Source: Candidatus Iainarchaeum sp. (lineage in GTDB: Archaea; Micrarchaeota; Micrarchaeia; Anstonellales; Bilamarchaeaceae). From it: DNA of 64,000 bases. Below are positions 1 through 7,761 of this stretch, one piece after another; the stretch's first letter is position 1; each line of letters opens with the position of its first letter. The translations under genes were made by a program, and so were the position numbers. The stretch spans positions 34,891 through 98,890 of the forward strand of contig JAQTME010000002.1 of NCBI GenBank assembly GCA_028714535.1. The letters are read 5' to 3'. The notes under the pieces were generated by a model. It was given only the letters and a program-made list of their open reading frames with translations. It was not told the origin of the DNA and ran no database searches.

Positions 1-236
1 ACGCGACGACCTGCTGCAAGGAATCCATAAGCGAGGCGTGCCAGCGCACGTGCACCGAGACGATGGCCTCCATCTATTCCAAATACGGTGCTGGCGCGAT
101 GGGCGAGGAGCAGCGGGAAGAGATAGAGCAGTGCGTGGGAGAATGCACGGCGCCATACCTCCAGATGGGCATCCCCCTGAACAGCTGCAACGTCCTGGAT
201 TATGATATTGTGAAACAGGCGATAGCTGAGGACTAA
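1..236 (+). CDS. Cys-rich protein, C-terminal fragment (5' end outside window)
   Basis: The frame is open from the window edge to TAA at 234-236, giving about 77 residues. They are hydrophilic and rich in cysteine: CC near the left edge, then CQRTC, CVGEC and a final lone Cys. The spaced CxnC pairs suggest disulfides or metal binding, perhaps in a secreted domain, but I recognise no family. The next gene starts 10 bases later behind GGTGAC, so the two are probably co-transcribed. The start codon and any signal peptide lie outside the window. Confidence 0.6.
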   Translation, partial: ATTCCKESISEACQRTCTETMASIYSKYGAGAMGEEQREEIEQCVGECTAPYLQMGIPLNSCNVLDYDIVKQAIAED

Positions 237-245
237 GGTGACATT

Positions 246-623
246 ATGCCAGCGATGAAACAGGCCCAAGAGAAGAAGGATGCTGAAGCGGTGTTTGAGA
301 AACTGCCCGCCAAATACGGCGCCATACTGCCCATGGGCAGCTCCCTCGACGGGCGGCTGAGGTTCGAGGATTTCAACTCCAACCAGGTCAGGCCGTTCCA
401 GATGTCAAATGTGCCGGCGGAAGAAAAGGACGCGCTGGTGAATAAGCTGGTCAAGGATCTGACTGCCGCGCAGTACAAGTATGACCCTTCCACGAAGGAC
501 TCTGTCTTCGTTGCCAGTAAAGTCACATACGATGAAAAGGGAGGGCTGTTGTCGTTTTCCCTGCAGCGGATAGACGCCACACGCAGGGAAAAGGGCGCTA
601 CCGAGCAGCTGGCCAGGAAGTGA
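246..623 (+). CDS. hypothetical protein, 125 aa
   Basis: ATG follows GGTGAC (237-242) by a few bases, the ribosome-binding pattern used inside operons in this window. The product is soluble and mixed alpha/beta, with no transmembrane segment, no cysteine and no motif I recognise. It closely follows the Cys-rich fragment and converges on the next minus-strand gene, leaving 6 bases between stops. The antisense ORF 233-787 is its shadow. Function unknown. Confidence 0.55.
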   Translation: MPAMKQAQEKKDAEAVFEKLPAKYGAILPMGSSLDGRLRFEDFNSNQVRPFQMSNVPAEEKDALVNKLVKDLTAAQYKYDPSTKDSVFVASKVTYDEKGGLLSFSLQRIDATRREKGATEQLARK

Positions 624-629
624 CCGGCA

Positions 630-893
630 TCAGCTCCTGTTCGCCCGGTCGTTCTCCTTGCCCCCTGCAAGAACAAGCATGCCGCCGATGAAGGCCACTG
701 ATGCCAGTGCCATGAACCATTGCGGCGGATCCGCATGATTCTCCCTTGCCCATGCATTCCCGGCCTTGGCGGTGTCTGCCGCTGCAATCCTGTCGGCTGC
801 CGGCTCCTTTGCCGCGAATGCCGGCCTTGCCGCCATGGGCGATGCGGCCAGCGCGGCGACGCCGGCAGCGATAATGTATCCTCTCAGTCTCAT
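630..893 (-). CDS. small secreted or membrane protein, 87 aa
   Basis: The ATG at 893 is preferred over the one at 917 because GGAGGGG lies about 8 nt before it and the protein then starts with a clean signal sequence (MRLRGYIIAAG..., Ala-rich core). A second hydrophobic segment near the C-terminus (WFMALASVAFIGGMLVLAGG) could be a membrane anchor, so the short Ala/Asp-rich middle would face outside. No cysteine or catalytic motif is visible. It may be a small membrane subunit or a pilin-like protein without a class III signal. Function unknown. Confidence 0.5.
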   Translation of the reverse strand: MRLRGYIIAAGVAALAASPMAARPAFAAKEPAADRIAAADTAKAGNAWARENHADPPQWFMALASVAFIGGMLVLAGGKENDRANRS

Positions 894-960
894 CGCCACA
901 TTCCCCTCCGCGGGCATTCCTGTGGCAACTAATGCTTAAAAAGCAGTGGCACGTCGATGC

Positions 961-1095
961 TCATCGCCTTTTCTTCGCCAGCCTGATGAGCTTCCTGACT
1001 TTGGACATCTTGCCCTTCTTGCTGGGCTTGCGCCCCTTCGGGCGCTTTGCCCTGATTTTTTTCCTTGCCTTCGGCTTAAGCTTACGTTTTGCCAT
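961..1095 (-). CDS. very basic small protein, 44 aa
   Basis: The product, MAKRKLKPKARKK..., is roughly half Lys/Arg, with no acidic residue and no cysteine. An in-frame upstream start at 1152 exists, but the ATG at 1095 begins the compact basic protein. Such composition is typical of nucleic-acid-binding proteins or ribosome-associated peptides. I do not recognise it as a known small ribosomal protein. Codon composition matches the neighbours. It could also be a chance ORF. Confidence 0.4.
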   Translation of the reverse strand: MAKRKLKPKARKKIRAKRPKGRKPSKKGKMSKVRKLIRLAKKRR

Positions 1096-1454
1096 TTTGG
1101 TCACCGCTCTGGCGGGGTTCTGACGTCTGGACTCGGTGAAGAAGAATTTCAAACGATTGCAGATATCAATCTTAACCCATCCGCTCGTTTTAGATATCTA
1201 CTTCGTGCCATAGGCAAGCATGCGCAGGTATGGATTTCATACAGCGAGTTATAGTCCAGACGCCGTATTCATAGCTGACTACCTGTCAGAGGCTGCTATA
1301 GACGCATCCTTTTCAGGACAACCGAAATATCCTCGTCAGAACCCATCCGAGGGGTAGGAGATAACATGGCAAAATTCTTAATTTTTTCGGTTATGCGTGG
1401 GAGAAAAAGTATGTTTCGCTATGGGTTTGCACACAAAATTGGCGCATCGCCCAT
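1096..1454. other. 359-base region with no gene recognised
   Basis: AT-richer than its surroundings and without a convincing ORF. ACCCATCCG occurs twice (about 1175 and 1341). I found no tRNA cloverleaf, no C/D box pair and no long hairpin by eye. It separates the 3' end of the sufS-like gene from the upstream region of the basic small protein and may hold a promoter for the latter. Confidence 0.4.
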
Positions 1455-2642
1455 CTAATAGAGCTGCCTCAGTTTCCGGAGCGCCTCGCCGAATTTATTC
1501 ACTTCATCAACGGTATTATATACATAGCAGCTCGCGCGCACCGCGCCGTCATTCGCGCCCAGCGCCTCTAGGGCGGGCTGCGCGCAGAAGAACCCGCTCC
1601 TCACCGCGATGCCCTGCCTGTCCAGCATGAGCGCCAGGTCGTGCGGCTTCCCTTTCAGGTTGAACGAATACAGCGCGCTGTGCCCTGCGGCATCAGCCGG
1701 GCCGTAGATGACCGCATCAACTGCCTCCAGTTCCCTGCGCAGCGCCATGCCCAGCGTTTTCTCGTGCGCTTCCACCTTTTCCATGCCTATTTTTTTGAGG
1801 TAATCGCACGCCGCGGCGAGCCCGAGGATGCCGCCGTAGTGCTGGACCCCTGCCTCGAAGCGGGTCTGGTCGTTCATCGGGTCTATCTTGCCGCCGCTGA
1901 CCGCCTTCACTGTCCCGCCGCCGCTCATCAGCGGCTCGAGCCTGTCGAGCAGCTGCCTTTTCGACACCAGCGCGCCTATGCCTGTCGGGCCGAGCATCTT
2001 GTGGCCTGAGAAGCAGAGGAAGTCGAAATCATCGCGCCGGAAGTCGGTCCTGCCGTGCGCGACCCCCTGGGCCCCGTCGATGCATATGAGCGCGCCGCTG
2101 TCATGGGCTATCTTCGCCACTTCCCGCGCGTTGCCCTTCCACCCGGTGGTGTTGGTGCCGCTGTTCGTGACCACGAGCGCCGTCTCGCGGTCTATGGCCT
2201 GCGCCCATCTCCCGGCGCTTACCGTCCCGTCGCTCTCGCAGCCGACGATCTCAAGGCGTATCTGCCCCCTGTCCCTGAGCTTCATGAAAGGCAGCAGCAC
2301 CGCATGGTGTTCCATCACGCTGGTGACGACCTTCCTCCTTTTTGAGTAGTCAAGCCCGCTGGCCACCATGTTCAGGCCTTCGGTCGTGTTCCTGGTCCAT
2401 ACGAGCCCCGATGCTTCGGCGCCGACGAACCTGGCCACGTTTTCCCGCGCCTCCTCGGTCTTCTCGGTGGTCTTCCTGCCCAGCGCATGCGAGCTCCTTC
2501 CGCCGCATGCGCCCAGCTGGGTATAATACGACGTCTCGGCGTCTATGACCTGCGCAGGCTTCAGCGACGTGCACGCGCTGTCGAGATAGACTAGCTGCGG
2601 ATTGGCGCCGAGCAGCGGGAAATCCCTGCGTATGCCGTTCAT
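1455..2642 (-). CDS. sufS: cysteine desulfurase, SufS/Csd type
   Basis: PLP-dependent aminotransferase class V enzyme that removes sulfur from cysteine, giving alanine and an enzyme persulfide for Fe-S cluster and other sulfur transfer. The PLP lysine is in SGHKMLGPTG (about K215), the aromatic-stacking histidine region is EHHAVLLP (about 111), and the catalytic cysteine is in RSGFFCAQP (about C353). SufS proteins usually read RSGHHCAQP, so the two residues before the Cys differ. The length of 395 aa is normal. The start overlaps the stop of the upstream DsbA-like gene by 4 bases, so they are translationally coupled. No SufBCD genes are in the window. Confidence 0.9.
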   Translation of the reverse strand: MNGIRRDFPLLGANPQLVYLDSACTSLKPAQVIDAETSYYTQLGACGGRSSHALGRKTTEKTEEARENVARFVGAEASGLVWTRNTTEGLNMVASGLDYSKRRKVVTSVMEHHAVLLPFMKLRDRGQIRLEIVGCESDGTVSAGRWAQAIDRETALVVTNSGTNTTGWKGNAREVAKIAHDSGALICIDGAQGVAHGRTDFRRDDFDFLCFSGHKMLGPTGIGALVSKRQLLDRLEPLMSGGGTVKAVSGGKIDPMNDQTRFEAGVQHYGGILGLAAACDYLKKIGMEKVEAHEKTLGMALRRELEAVDAVIYGPADAAGHSALYSFNLKGKPHDLALMLDRQGIAVRSGFFCAQPALEALGANDGAVRASCYVYNTVDEVNKFGEALRKLRQLY

Positions 2643-3547
2643 CCGCCCGCCTCGGCTATCGCCTTCTCGAATTCCTCAATCGGCTTCGGGCCGACCAGCG
2701 GCTTTCCGTTGATGAAGAACGTTGGCGTTGCGTAGATGTGCGCGTCCCTGCCTTCCTGGACGTACCTTTCAAGCTCCGCGCCGGTCTCGTTGTTATCGAA
2801 GCACCTGTTGAACGCGGCCATGTCAAGCCCTGCGTTCTGCGCAAGCGGCTTCAGGGCGAGCGCGCCTTCCTCGCTGCATACCTGCTGCTGCCTGAAGATC
2901 TCGTCCTGCAGTTCCCACGACTTGTTCTGCCGGTACGCGCAGAGCACTGCCCTTGCCGCATCCTGGCTGTAGGGGTGGTTGGGCAGGGGGAACGGCTTGA
3001 ACACGTAATATATGGTCCCGTTGTACCTCTGCAGCAGCGTTTTCATGGTCGATTCCGCCTTCTTCGTATAAGGGCAGGTGAAGCATCCGAACTCGATTAT
3101 GGTCACGTTTGCGCTGGCATTGCCCGCGGCCATGCCGTCCAATGCCGTGGGCGGTATGAGGTCGGTCGGCTCGCTGAACCTGCCATAGTCGCCGGTTATG
3201 TCGTTGAGGATGCAGGCGCCGATGGCCTGCGGGCCGTCGCAGTTGCCATAGACGTAGAAATTGTAGACGCCGACCGCCGTGTAGGCGAAGCTTGCCAGCG
3301 TGATTATGACGAATAGCCACGACAGGGCCGCGAAATGGCCGTTTATCACTTTCGCCAGCGGCGGGGAGTACTTCAGCACGGCGGACACCACGTCGGCCTT
3401 TATCCTCTCGTCAAGCCCGGTATCGCACGGCTTCATCATCAGCGTCCTGAAGACGCAGCGGAAGCCCTCCTTGGCGAGCGGCCTGTATTTCGCCGAGAAG
3501 ATCGACATGACGGCGAACACGAAAAACGCTATGAAGCAAAGTACCAT
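2639..3547 (-). CDS. membrane-anchored DsbA-like thiol oxidoreductase
   Basis: 302 aa. An N-terminal hydrophobic segment (about 1-18) and a second one (about 72-97) precede an extracytoplasmic thioredoxin-fold domain. Its active site is GCFTCPYT (C155/C158), and the cis-proline loop is ATPTFFINGKP near the C-terminus. This is the DsbA/DSBA-like thioredoxin_4 layout, expected to form or shuffle disulfides outside the membrane. GGGAG precedes ATG 3547. A TATA element (AATATATTTATA, 3603-3614) lies upstream and could also serve the divergent protease gene. It is coupled to sufS, an association that suggests sulfur or thiol handling but does not prove it. Confidence 0.8.
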   Translation of the reverse strand: MVLCFIAFFVFAVMSIFSAKYRPLAKEGFRCVFRTLMMKPCDTGLDERIKADVVSAVLKYSPPLAKVINGHFAALSWLFVIITLASFAYTAVGVYNFYVYGNCDGPQAIGACILNDITGDYGRFSEPTDLIPPTALDGMAAGNASANVTIIEFGCFTCPYTKKAESTMKTLLQRYNGTIYYVFKPFPLPNHPYSQDAARAVLCAYRQNKSWELQDEIFRQQQVCSEEGALALKPLAQNAGLDMAAFNRCFDNNETGAELERYVQEGRDAHIYATPTFFINGKPLVGPKPIEEFEKAIAEAGG

Positions 3548-3601
3548 GCATTCTCCCTATCCCGCACTCTGCGGGTATCCTAGCATCTCTTATCAGCAGA
3601 A

Positions 3602-3614
3602 TAATATATTTATA
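3602..3614. promoter_or_regulatory. TATA box between DsbA-like gene and hydrogenase protease
   Basis: TAATATATTTATA has its centre about 28 bases before ATG 3638 on the plus strand, fitting a leaderless protease mRNA. Read on the minus strand it would start transcription about 35 bases before ATG 3547. A single symmetric AT-rich element may therefore serve both directions. Confidence 0.5.
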
Positions 3615-3637
3615 GGTTCTTGGACGACATCTACCCG

Positions 3638-4036
3638 ATGGAAAGGCCCAAAATACTCGTTTTCGGCAACGCGCTCGTGAAGGAGGATTCCCTGCCGCTG
3701 CGGCTGATGCCCGCATTGCGGAAGCGTTTCCCGTCAGTCGAGTTCAAGGAGTTCGACGCTGCCGAGAACCTCGAGGACGAGGGGCGGGACCTCGTCATAC
3801 TGGATACGGCCAAGGGCCCGGACAGGGTCGTGCTGCTGGAGGGCGTCGAGAGCATAGAGACGGGCAAAATCTATTCCATGCACGATTTCGACCTCGCGCT
3901 GACGCTGAAGATACTGAAGAAGCTGAAATTGCTGGATTCGGTCAGGATAATCGCGGTGCCCATGGGCTACCCTGAAAAGAAGGCGCTGGACGAGACGTGC
4001 GCGGTCATCTCCAGTTTACTTTCAAAAAGTGCGTAG
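3638..4036 (+). CDS. [NiFe]-hydrogenase maturation protease
   Basis: 132 aa from ATG 3638 (an upstream TTG at 3620 is less likely because the TATA box places the transcript start near 3638). Family signature: N-terminal ILVFGN, then an acidic patch and VILDTA, as in HycI/HyaD/FrcD-like peptidases that clip the C-terminal tail of the large subunit after nickel insertion. The acidic Ni-sensing residues would be Glu/Asp in KEDSLPL and in DTAKG. It is encoded tail-to-tail with the large subunit, and the two reading frames overlap by 32 bases. The pairing with an uncleaved C-terminal tail on the large subunit supports the assignment. Confidence 0.8.
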   Translation: MERPKILVFGNALVKEDSLPLRLMPALRKRFPSVEFKEFDAAENLEDEGRDLVILDTAKGPDRVVLLEGVESIETGKIYSMHDFDLALTLKILKKLKLLDSVRIIAVPMGYPEKKALDETCAVISSLLSKSA

Positions 4037-5297
4037 CGCAGCTCATGCACGGGTCGTAGGCGCGTATCAGCTTCTCGATCTCGAGCTGCATCTGCTCCTT
4101 GCCCATGCCCTGGTCCAGCTTCTGCTGGGCGAGCGCGCCCACGTCCTTGTCCATCTTTATGTGGTTCTGCGACGTGGGTATCACCAGGTCCGCGAACTCT
4201 ATCTTCCCGGCGTCGTCCATCCTGAGGTTGTAGTACAGCGTGCCGCGGGGCGCCTCCAGGACTCCCACGCCCTCTGATTTCACCGGCTTTATCGCCATTT
4301 TCGGCTCGTCCTTGAACTCCATCGTCTCGAGCATCTCCACCGCCGAGTCGATGCAATGAACAATTTCGATGGCCTGTGCCAGGTTGTTGTGGAATATATT
4401 CTTGGACGGGAACACCGCAAGCGCATTGCCAAGGTCCCTGCGCGTGTCGCGGTGCAGCGTGTCCTTGTTCATGTTGAGCCTGGCCAACGCGCCGACGACG
4501 TACGGCCGCCCCTTGAACTCGAAGCCTGGCGCCTGGGAATACGGGCGCACGGACTTCTGCAGGTAGCTGCGGTAATTCCTCCGCGCTATGCAGATGCCGT
4601 CCGAGGCCATGAGGTCCCCGCCGCGGTAGCTGAACCTGCTGTTCCTGAGCGCGATATACGTCGTTTCCGTGTCGAACCTGAAGCCGCACTCGCGGAATAT
4701 CTCGACGAATTCGATCACAGCGCTCCTCACGCCGCGCAGCCGCTGCGCCATTTTTTTGGCGTCCTCGGCCTTCGGTATCTTCATGAAGCCGCCGACCTGC
4801 GGGAACGGCGCATGAACCGCCCTCCCGCCAGTCAGCACGCTCAGCTCGTTGCCGGCTGATTTCACGTCGAACGCCTTGTGCACCAGGTCGTGCTCGCGGC
4901 CGTGGTCAGCGAACTCGAGCAGCGAGTCCTTGCCGAAAATGTCCGGCAGGCAGAACAGGTACAGGTGCATGGCATGGTCGCGGATGTTCAGCCCGTAGAG
5001 CAGCAGGTCCCTGAGGTTCCTGGTCTGCTCGGACGGCTTTATCTCCAGCGCGTCCTCGACGCAGTTTATGCAGCACAGCAGGTGCGCGACCGAGCAGGTC
5101 CCGCATATCCTCGACACCACCTGGTGCACGCCCAGCGCGGGCTTCCCTATGGCCCCGGTGGTGAAGAAGCGCTTGTTCTCGGTTATCCTCAGCGCAGAGC
5201 CGACGACCTTCCCGTGCTTGACCGTTATGTCTAGGTCGGTGTGGCCCTCTATCTTGCACAGGTTCTTTATGGTGATGTCGAAATCCTGGCCGTGCAT
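4005..5297 (-). CDS. [NiFe]-hydrogenase large (catalytic) subunit
   Basis: 430 aa. The two nickel-binding motifs are intact: RICGTCSVAH (C65/C68) and DPCMSCATH (C417/C420). A seven-residue tail after the last His (FLKVNWR) is the expected substrate of the convergently encoded protease. Sequence style (DLDITVKHGKV, TENKRFF, RGTLYYNLRMDDAG) matches cytosolic group 3 enzymes (F420/NAD-linked, sulfhydrogenase-like) rather than membrane-bound group 1 or 4. It is the last gene of the small subunit-cupin-large subunit operon, and its start directly abuts the cupin stop. No diaphorase, ferredoxin or F420 subunit is nearby, so the electron partner is unknown. Confidence 0.92.
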   Translation of the reverse strand: MHGQDFDITIKNLCKIEGHTDLDITVKHGKVVGSALRITENKRFFTTGAIGKPALGVHQVVSRICGTCSVAHLLCCINCVEDALEIKPSEQTRNLRDLLLYGLNIRDHAMHLYLFCLPDIFGKDSLLEFADHGREHDLVHKAFDVKSAGNELSVLTGGRAVHAPFPQVGGFMKIPKAEDAKKMAQRLRGVRSAVIEFVEIFRECGFRFDTETTYIALRNSRFSYRGGDLMASDGICIARRNYRSYLQKSVRPYSQAPGFEFKGRPYVVGALARLNMNKDTLHRDTRRDLGNALAVFPSKNIFHNNLAQAIEIVHCIDSAVEMLETMEFKDEPKMAIKPVKSEGVGVLEAPRGTLYYNLRMDDAGKIEFADLVIPTSQNHIKMDKDVGALAQQKLDQGMGKEQMQLEIEKLIRAYDPCMSCATHFLKVNWR

Positions 5298-5591
5298 TCA
5301 TTTCCCCCCTACGAAATATACGTATACAAGATATGCATCCGAGCGGTTCGCGACGTCATGGAGCGTTTCCTGCGGTATGAAGACGCACTCGTCCCTGGCG
5401 AGCGTCCTAGTCTCGCCGTTGGCGGTGACGGTCGCCTCCCCGTCAAGCACCAGCAGGACCTCCTCGCCCTTCCCCGTGGTGTGCTCGCCGACGTTCTTTC
5501 CAGGCGCAAGGCATATGCAGCCGCCCTTTATCTTCGCGCCCCGCACGAACCCGCCGTTGGCATCCCTCACGTTCATGACATCCATGGGCAT
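5298..5591 (-). CDS. small cupin-domain protein
   Basis: 97 aa from ATG 5591, which overlaps the stop of the small-subunit gene (TGATG). Alternative ATGs at 5585 and 5576 are in frame. The ORF-track start at 5804 lies inside the upstream gene and is a shadow. One conserved beta-barrel cupin is visible: GEHTTGKGEEVLLVLDGEATV, then ARDECVFIPQETLHDVANR. Metal ligands would be H37, the Glu pair near 43 and H79. Being wedged between two hydrogenase subunit genes suggests a role in hydrogenase assembly or in sensing, but the cupin fold alone does not reveal its ligand. Confidence 0.75.
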   Translation of the reverse strand: MPMDVMNVRDANGGFVRGAKIKGGCICLAPGKNVGEHTTGKGEEVLLVLDGEATVTANGETRTLARDECVFIPQETLHDVANRSDAYLVYVYFVGGK

Positions 5592-6061
5592 CACTTGAAC
5601 TGTGTTATGTACTTGTCGAGCACTTCGATGAACCTGGCCTCTATCATCGGGCAGCCGTCGACCTTGTCGTCCACCTTGACCACCTCGTCCACCCTGAGCA
5701 CCTTCCTGTACAGGTCCCAGCGCCTGATGAACGGCTCTATCTGCGCGCTGAGCTGCTCCGGGAAGTCGTTCCTCTGCGCCGAGGGATAGCCGGTGCAGGC
5801 GCACGCGCCGGTGGCGACCAGGTATTTCGATTTCGCCCTTATCTCCAGCAGCTTTTGCTTCTCCCTTTCATTTGATATGGCGCCCTCAACGAACGCGACG
5901 TCGAAGCTGTCAAACAGGTTCTTCGACTTGAGCGGCCTGCAGTAGCGGAAATCCACCTTCTCCTTCCACTCGAAGTAATGCTTGATGAGCAGCTCTATGA
6001 GGACTATGGAGCTGTCCTCGCTGCACGTGAAAGTGAACCAGCCGACCCTCAGCTTCGCCAT
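5591..6061 (-). CDS. [NiFe]-hydrogenase small subunit, short single-cluster type
   Basis: 156 aa, related to NADH-quinone oxidoreductase 20 kDa/HydD small subunits. Cysteines expected for the proximal [4Fe-4S] cluster: C13 in FTFTCSEDSS, C87/C89 in GACACTG, C137 in DGCPM. The usual CxxC at the N-terminus is reduced to CSED, leaving an Asp where the second Cys normally sits. The protein ends right after GCP, whereas typical sulfhydrogenase delta subunits continue for about 90 residues with further cluster ligands. First gene of the hydrogenase operon; a TATA box about 27 bases upstream implies a leaderless mRNA. Confidence 0.82.
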   Translation of the reverse strand: MAKLRVGWFTFTCSEDSSIVLIELLIKHYFEWKEKVDFRYCRPLKSKNLFDSFDVAFVEGAISNEREKQKLLEIRAKSKYLVATGACACTGYPSAQRNDFPEQLSAQIEPFIRRWDLYRKVLRVDEVVKVDDKVDGCPMIEARFIEVLDKYITQFK

Positions 6062-6083
6062 CCATTCCGCTTTCCCGCCTAGG

Positions 6084-6094
6084 GGTTTAAAACC
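6084..6094. promoter_or_regulatory. shared bidirectional TATA box
   Basis: GGTTTAAAACC has a palindromic TTTAAA core (6086-6091). Its centre is about 27 bases from ATG 6061 on the minus strand (hydrogenase operon) and about 27 bases from ATG 6115 on the plus strand (EamA transporter). Both distances fit archaeal TATA-to-start spacing of leaderless genes, so one element can serve both. Confidence 0.65.
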
Positions 6095-6114
6095 TTGTTA
6101 TCCAATCCCCAGAT

Positions 6115-7047
6115 ATGGCGGAGAATCCTGGCAATCACGACAAGGGGATAGCCCTCGCGCTGGCCGCCGCGCTCGTGAGCGGCATCTCGGTGTTCATAAA
6201 CGGCGTGGCCGTCCAGCTGGCAGACCCGTTCGTCTATACGGCGATGAAGAACATGGGCGCGCTCCTCCTGGTCTGCGCGATCGCGCTCGCCTTCACAGGT
6301 ATCAGGCATTTCCGCCAGCTTTCCCTGCGCCAGTGGGGCATGCTCGCGCTCATCGGCGTGCTCGGGGGCAGCATCCCGTTCCTGATGTTCTTCTGGGGGC
6401 TGAAGCTCGGCGGCGCAGCGGTCAGCTCGTTCATATTCCGCTCCCTGTTCATTTTCGCAGGCATCACGGGATGGCTCATACTGAAGGAGAGGCCTTCGCC
6501 CAGGGACCTGGCAGCCGGCTTCGTCATCCTGGCAGGCAACGCGCTCCTCGTCTCGGGCGAAGCAGCGTTCGGCCTGGGCCAGGCGCTGGTGCTGGGCGCC
6601 ACAATCCTCTGGGCAGTGGAATACGCGCTTTCACGCAAGATACTGAGCGACGTCCATCCCCAGGCGGTCATGGCGTCGAGGATGTTCTTCGGCTCAATGG
6701 TGCTGCTCGCGTTCCTGGCGGCGACGGGCTCGCTCGGCGCCATGTTCACGGCCAACGCTGAAATCGTCGGCTGGCTGGCGATAACCTCGCTGCTGCTCTG
6801 CGGCTTCCTCTTCACGTGGTACAACGCGCTGAAGAACCTGCCGCTCATGAAGGCGAGCGTCGTCTTCACGCTCGGCGGAATCGTCACCGCCGCGCTCAAC
6901 GCTGTCTTCCTTGCCAAGGCGATAACGCTGGTGCAGGCAACAGGGCTCGTTCTCATACTCGGCGGCGTCCTCATGGCCGTGGGCATAGCATCGCTAGTCC
7001 GCTCATCGCTCAGGCTGCCGCATGCGCTCCCCTGGCTGGTCGAATGA
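6115..7047 (+). CDS. EamA/DMT-superfamily transporter
   Basis: 310 aa with ten hydrophobic segments in two repeated halves, the second beginning around LAAGFVILAGNALLV. Characteristic EamA features are SGISVFINGVAVQ in helix 1, ITGWLILKERPSPRDLAAGF (loop before helix 5) and the second-half FTWYNALKNLPLMKASVVFTLGGIV. Such proteins export or import small metabolites, and the substrate cannot be read from sequence. Transcription starts at the shared TATA box with the hydrogenase operon. The last codon overlaps the start of the next gene (ATGA), so they form an operon. Confidence 0.85.
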   Translation: MAENPGNHDKGIALALAAALVSGISVFINGVAVQLADPFVYTAMKNMGALLLVCAIALAFTGIRHFRQLSLRQWGMLALIGVLGGSIPFLMFFWGLKLGGAAVSSFIFRSLFIFAGITGWLILKERPSPRDLAAGFVILAGNALLVSGEAAFGLGQALVLGATILWAVEYALSRKILSDVHPQAVMASRMFFGSMVLLAFLAATGSLGAMFTANAEIVGWLAITSLLLCGFLFTWYNALKNLPLMKASVVFTLGGIVTAALNAVFLAKAITLVQATGLVLILGGVLMAVGIASLVRSSLRLPHALPWLVE

Positions 7048-7754
7048 AGGGCCGGCGCAGCATGAACGGCGCGGAACTCGCTGCACGCTATGCTTTCCCG
7101 CCGAACAGCCGGGGATACTGCGGCCGCCGCTCGTTCGCCGCCGCGCTGAAGTCCGGGCGCCGGCTAAAAGCCGAGCTGAAGAAATTCCCTGTGCATTACG
7201 GCTATCTCTCGCTAATCGCCCGCGCGAACCGCAAGAAGCCCTTCGACATGGAGGTCGTCCGCGCCTTCTGGACCGGCAACAGGCTGCTGGGCAGCGTCCG
7301 GCCATCGGCAGTCCGCAGTTTCCTCCGCAGGATAGTCAAGAACCCTGCCCGCGCGGAAAAGCTCGCGGGCAGCCTGCCCCCCGGAATCGCCCCGCATCAC
7401 AGCTTCAACGCGCTTTACGTCAATTTCGCCACTGACAAGGCCGCGCGCTCAGCCAGGAACTACGATTCATGCTGCGTGACCTCCGGCAAAATCCTGTCCG
7501 TATCCCGCGATTCGGCCATCATCCGGCGCTGTTCAATCGCGAGGAAGGCAGGCAGGCTCGCATTCGTGCAGAAAACCGGGCGCGTCGCATTGGAGAAGAA
7601 CGGCGTCCGCTTCGTGGATTCGCCCAAAAAGGGCGACACGGTGTCCATCCACTGGGGGATGGCAATCGAGCGGCTTGCGCCGGAGCAATCCGCAGCATTG
7701 AAAAGGTATACCCTGAAGAATATCGCTGCCGTGAATGGCGCGGCAAAACGGTGA
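7044..7754 (+). CDS. DUF6390-like protein
   Basis: 236 aa from ATG 7044, overlapping the transporter stop by 4 bases. The N-terminus ARYAFPPNSRGYCG, then YLSLIARAN, VVRAFWTGNRLL and HHSFNALYVNF, match the pattern I recall for the DUF6390 family (RYAYPPN-GYCG, VVEAYWVGN, HHSF). Function of that family is unknown. It is soluble and basic, with cysteines in GYCG and YDSCCV. Position next to hydrogenase genes suggests an accessory role, but this rests on context only. The longer ORF start at 6816 lies inside the transporter and is rejected. Confidence 0.6.
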   Translation: MKGRRSMNGAELAARYAFPPNSRGYCGRRSFAAALKSGRRLKAELKKFPVHYGYLSLIARANRKKPFDMEVVRAFWTGNRLLGSVRPSAVRSFLRRIVKNPARAEKLAGSLPPGIAPHHSFNALYVNFATDKAARSARNYDSCCVTSGKILSVSRDSAIIRRCSIARKAGRLAFVQKTGRVALEKNGVRFVDSPKKGDTVSIHWGMAIERLAPEQSAALKRYTLKNIAAVNGAAKR

Positions 7755-7761
7755 CTGGCAG

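Noticed and set aside
1096-1454. A small RNA (C/D box, SRP or RNase P RNA) in the 359-base gap
   Set aside because: No box C/D pair or long stem found on either strand.
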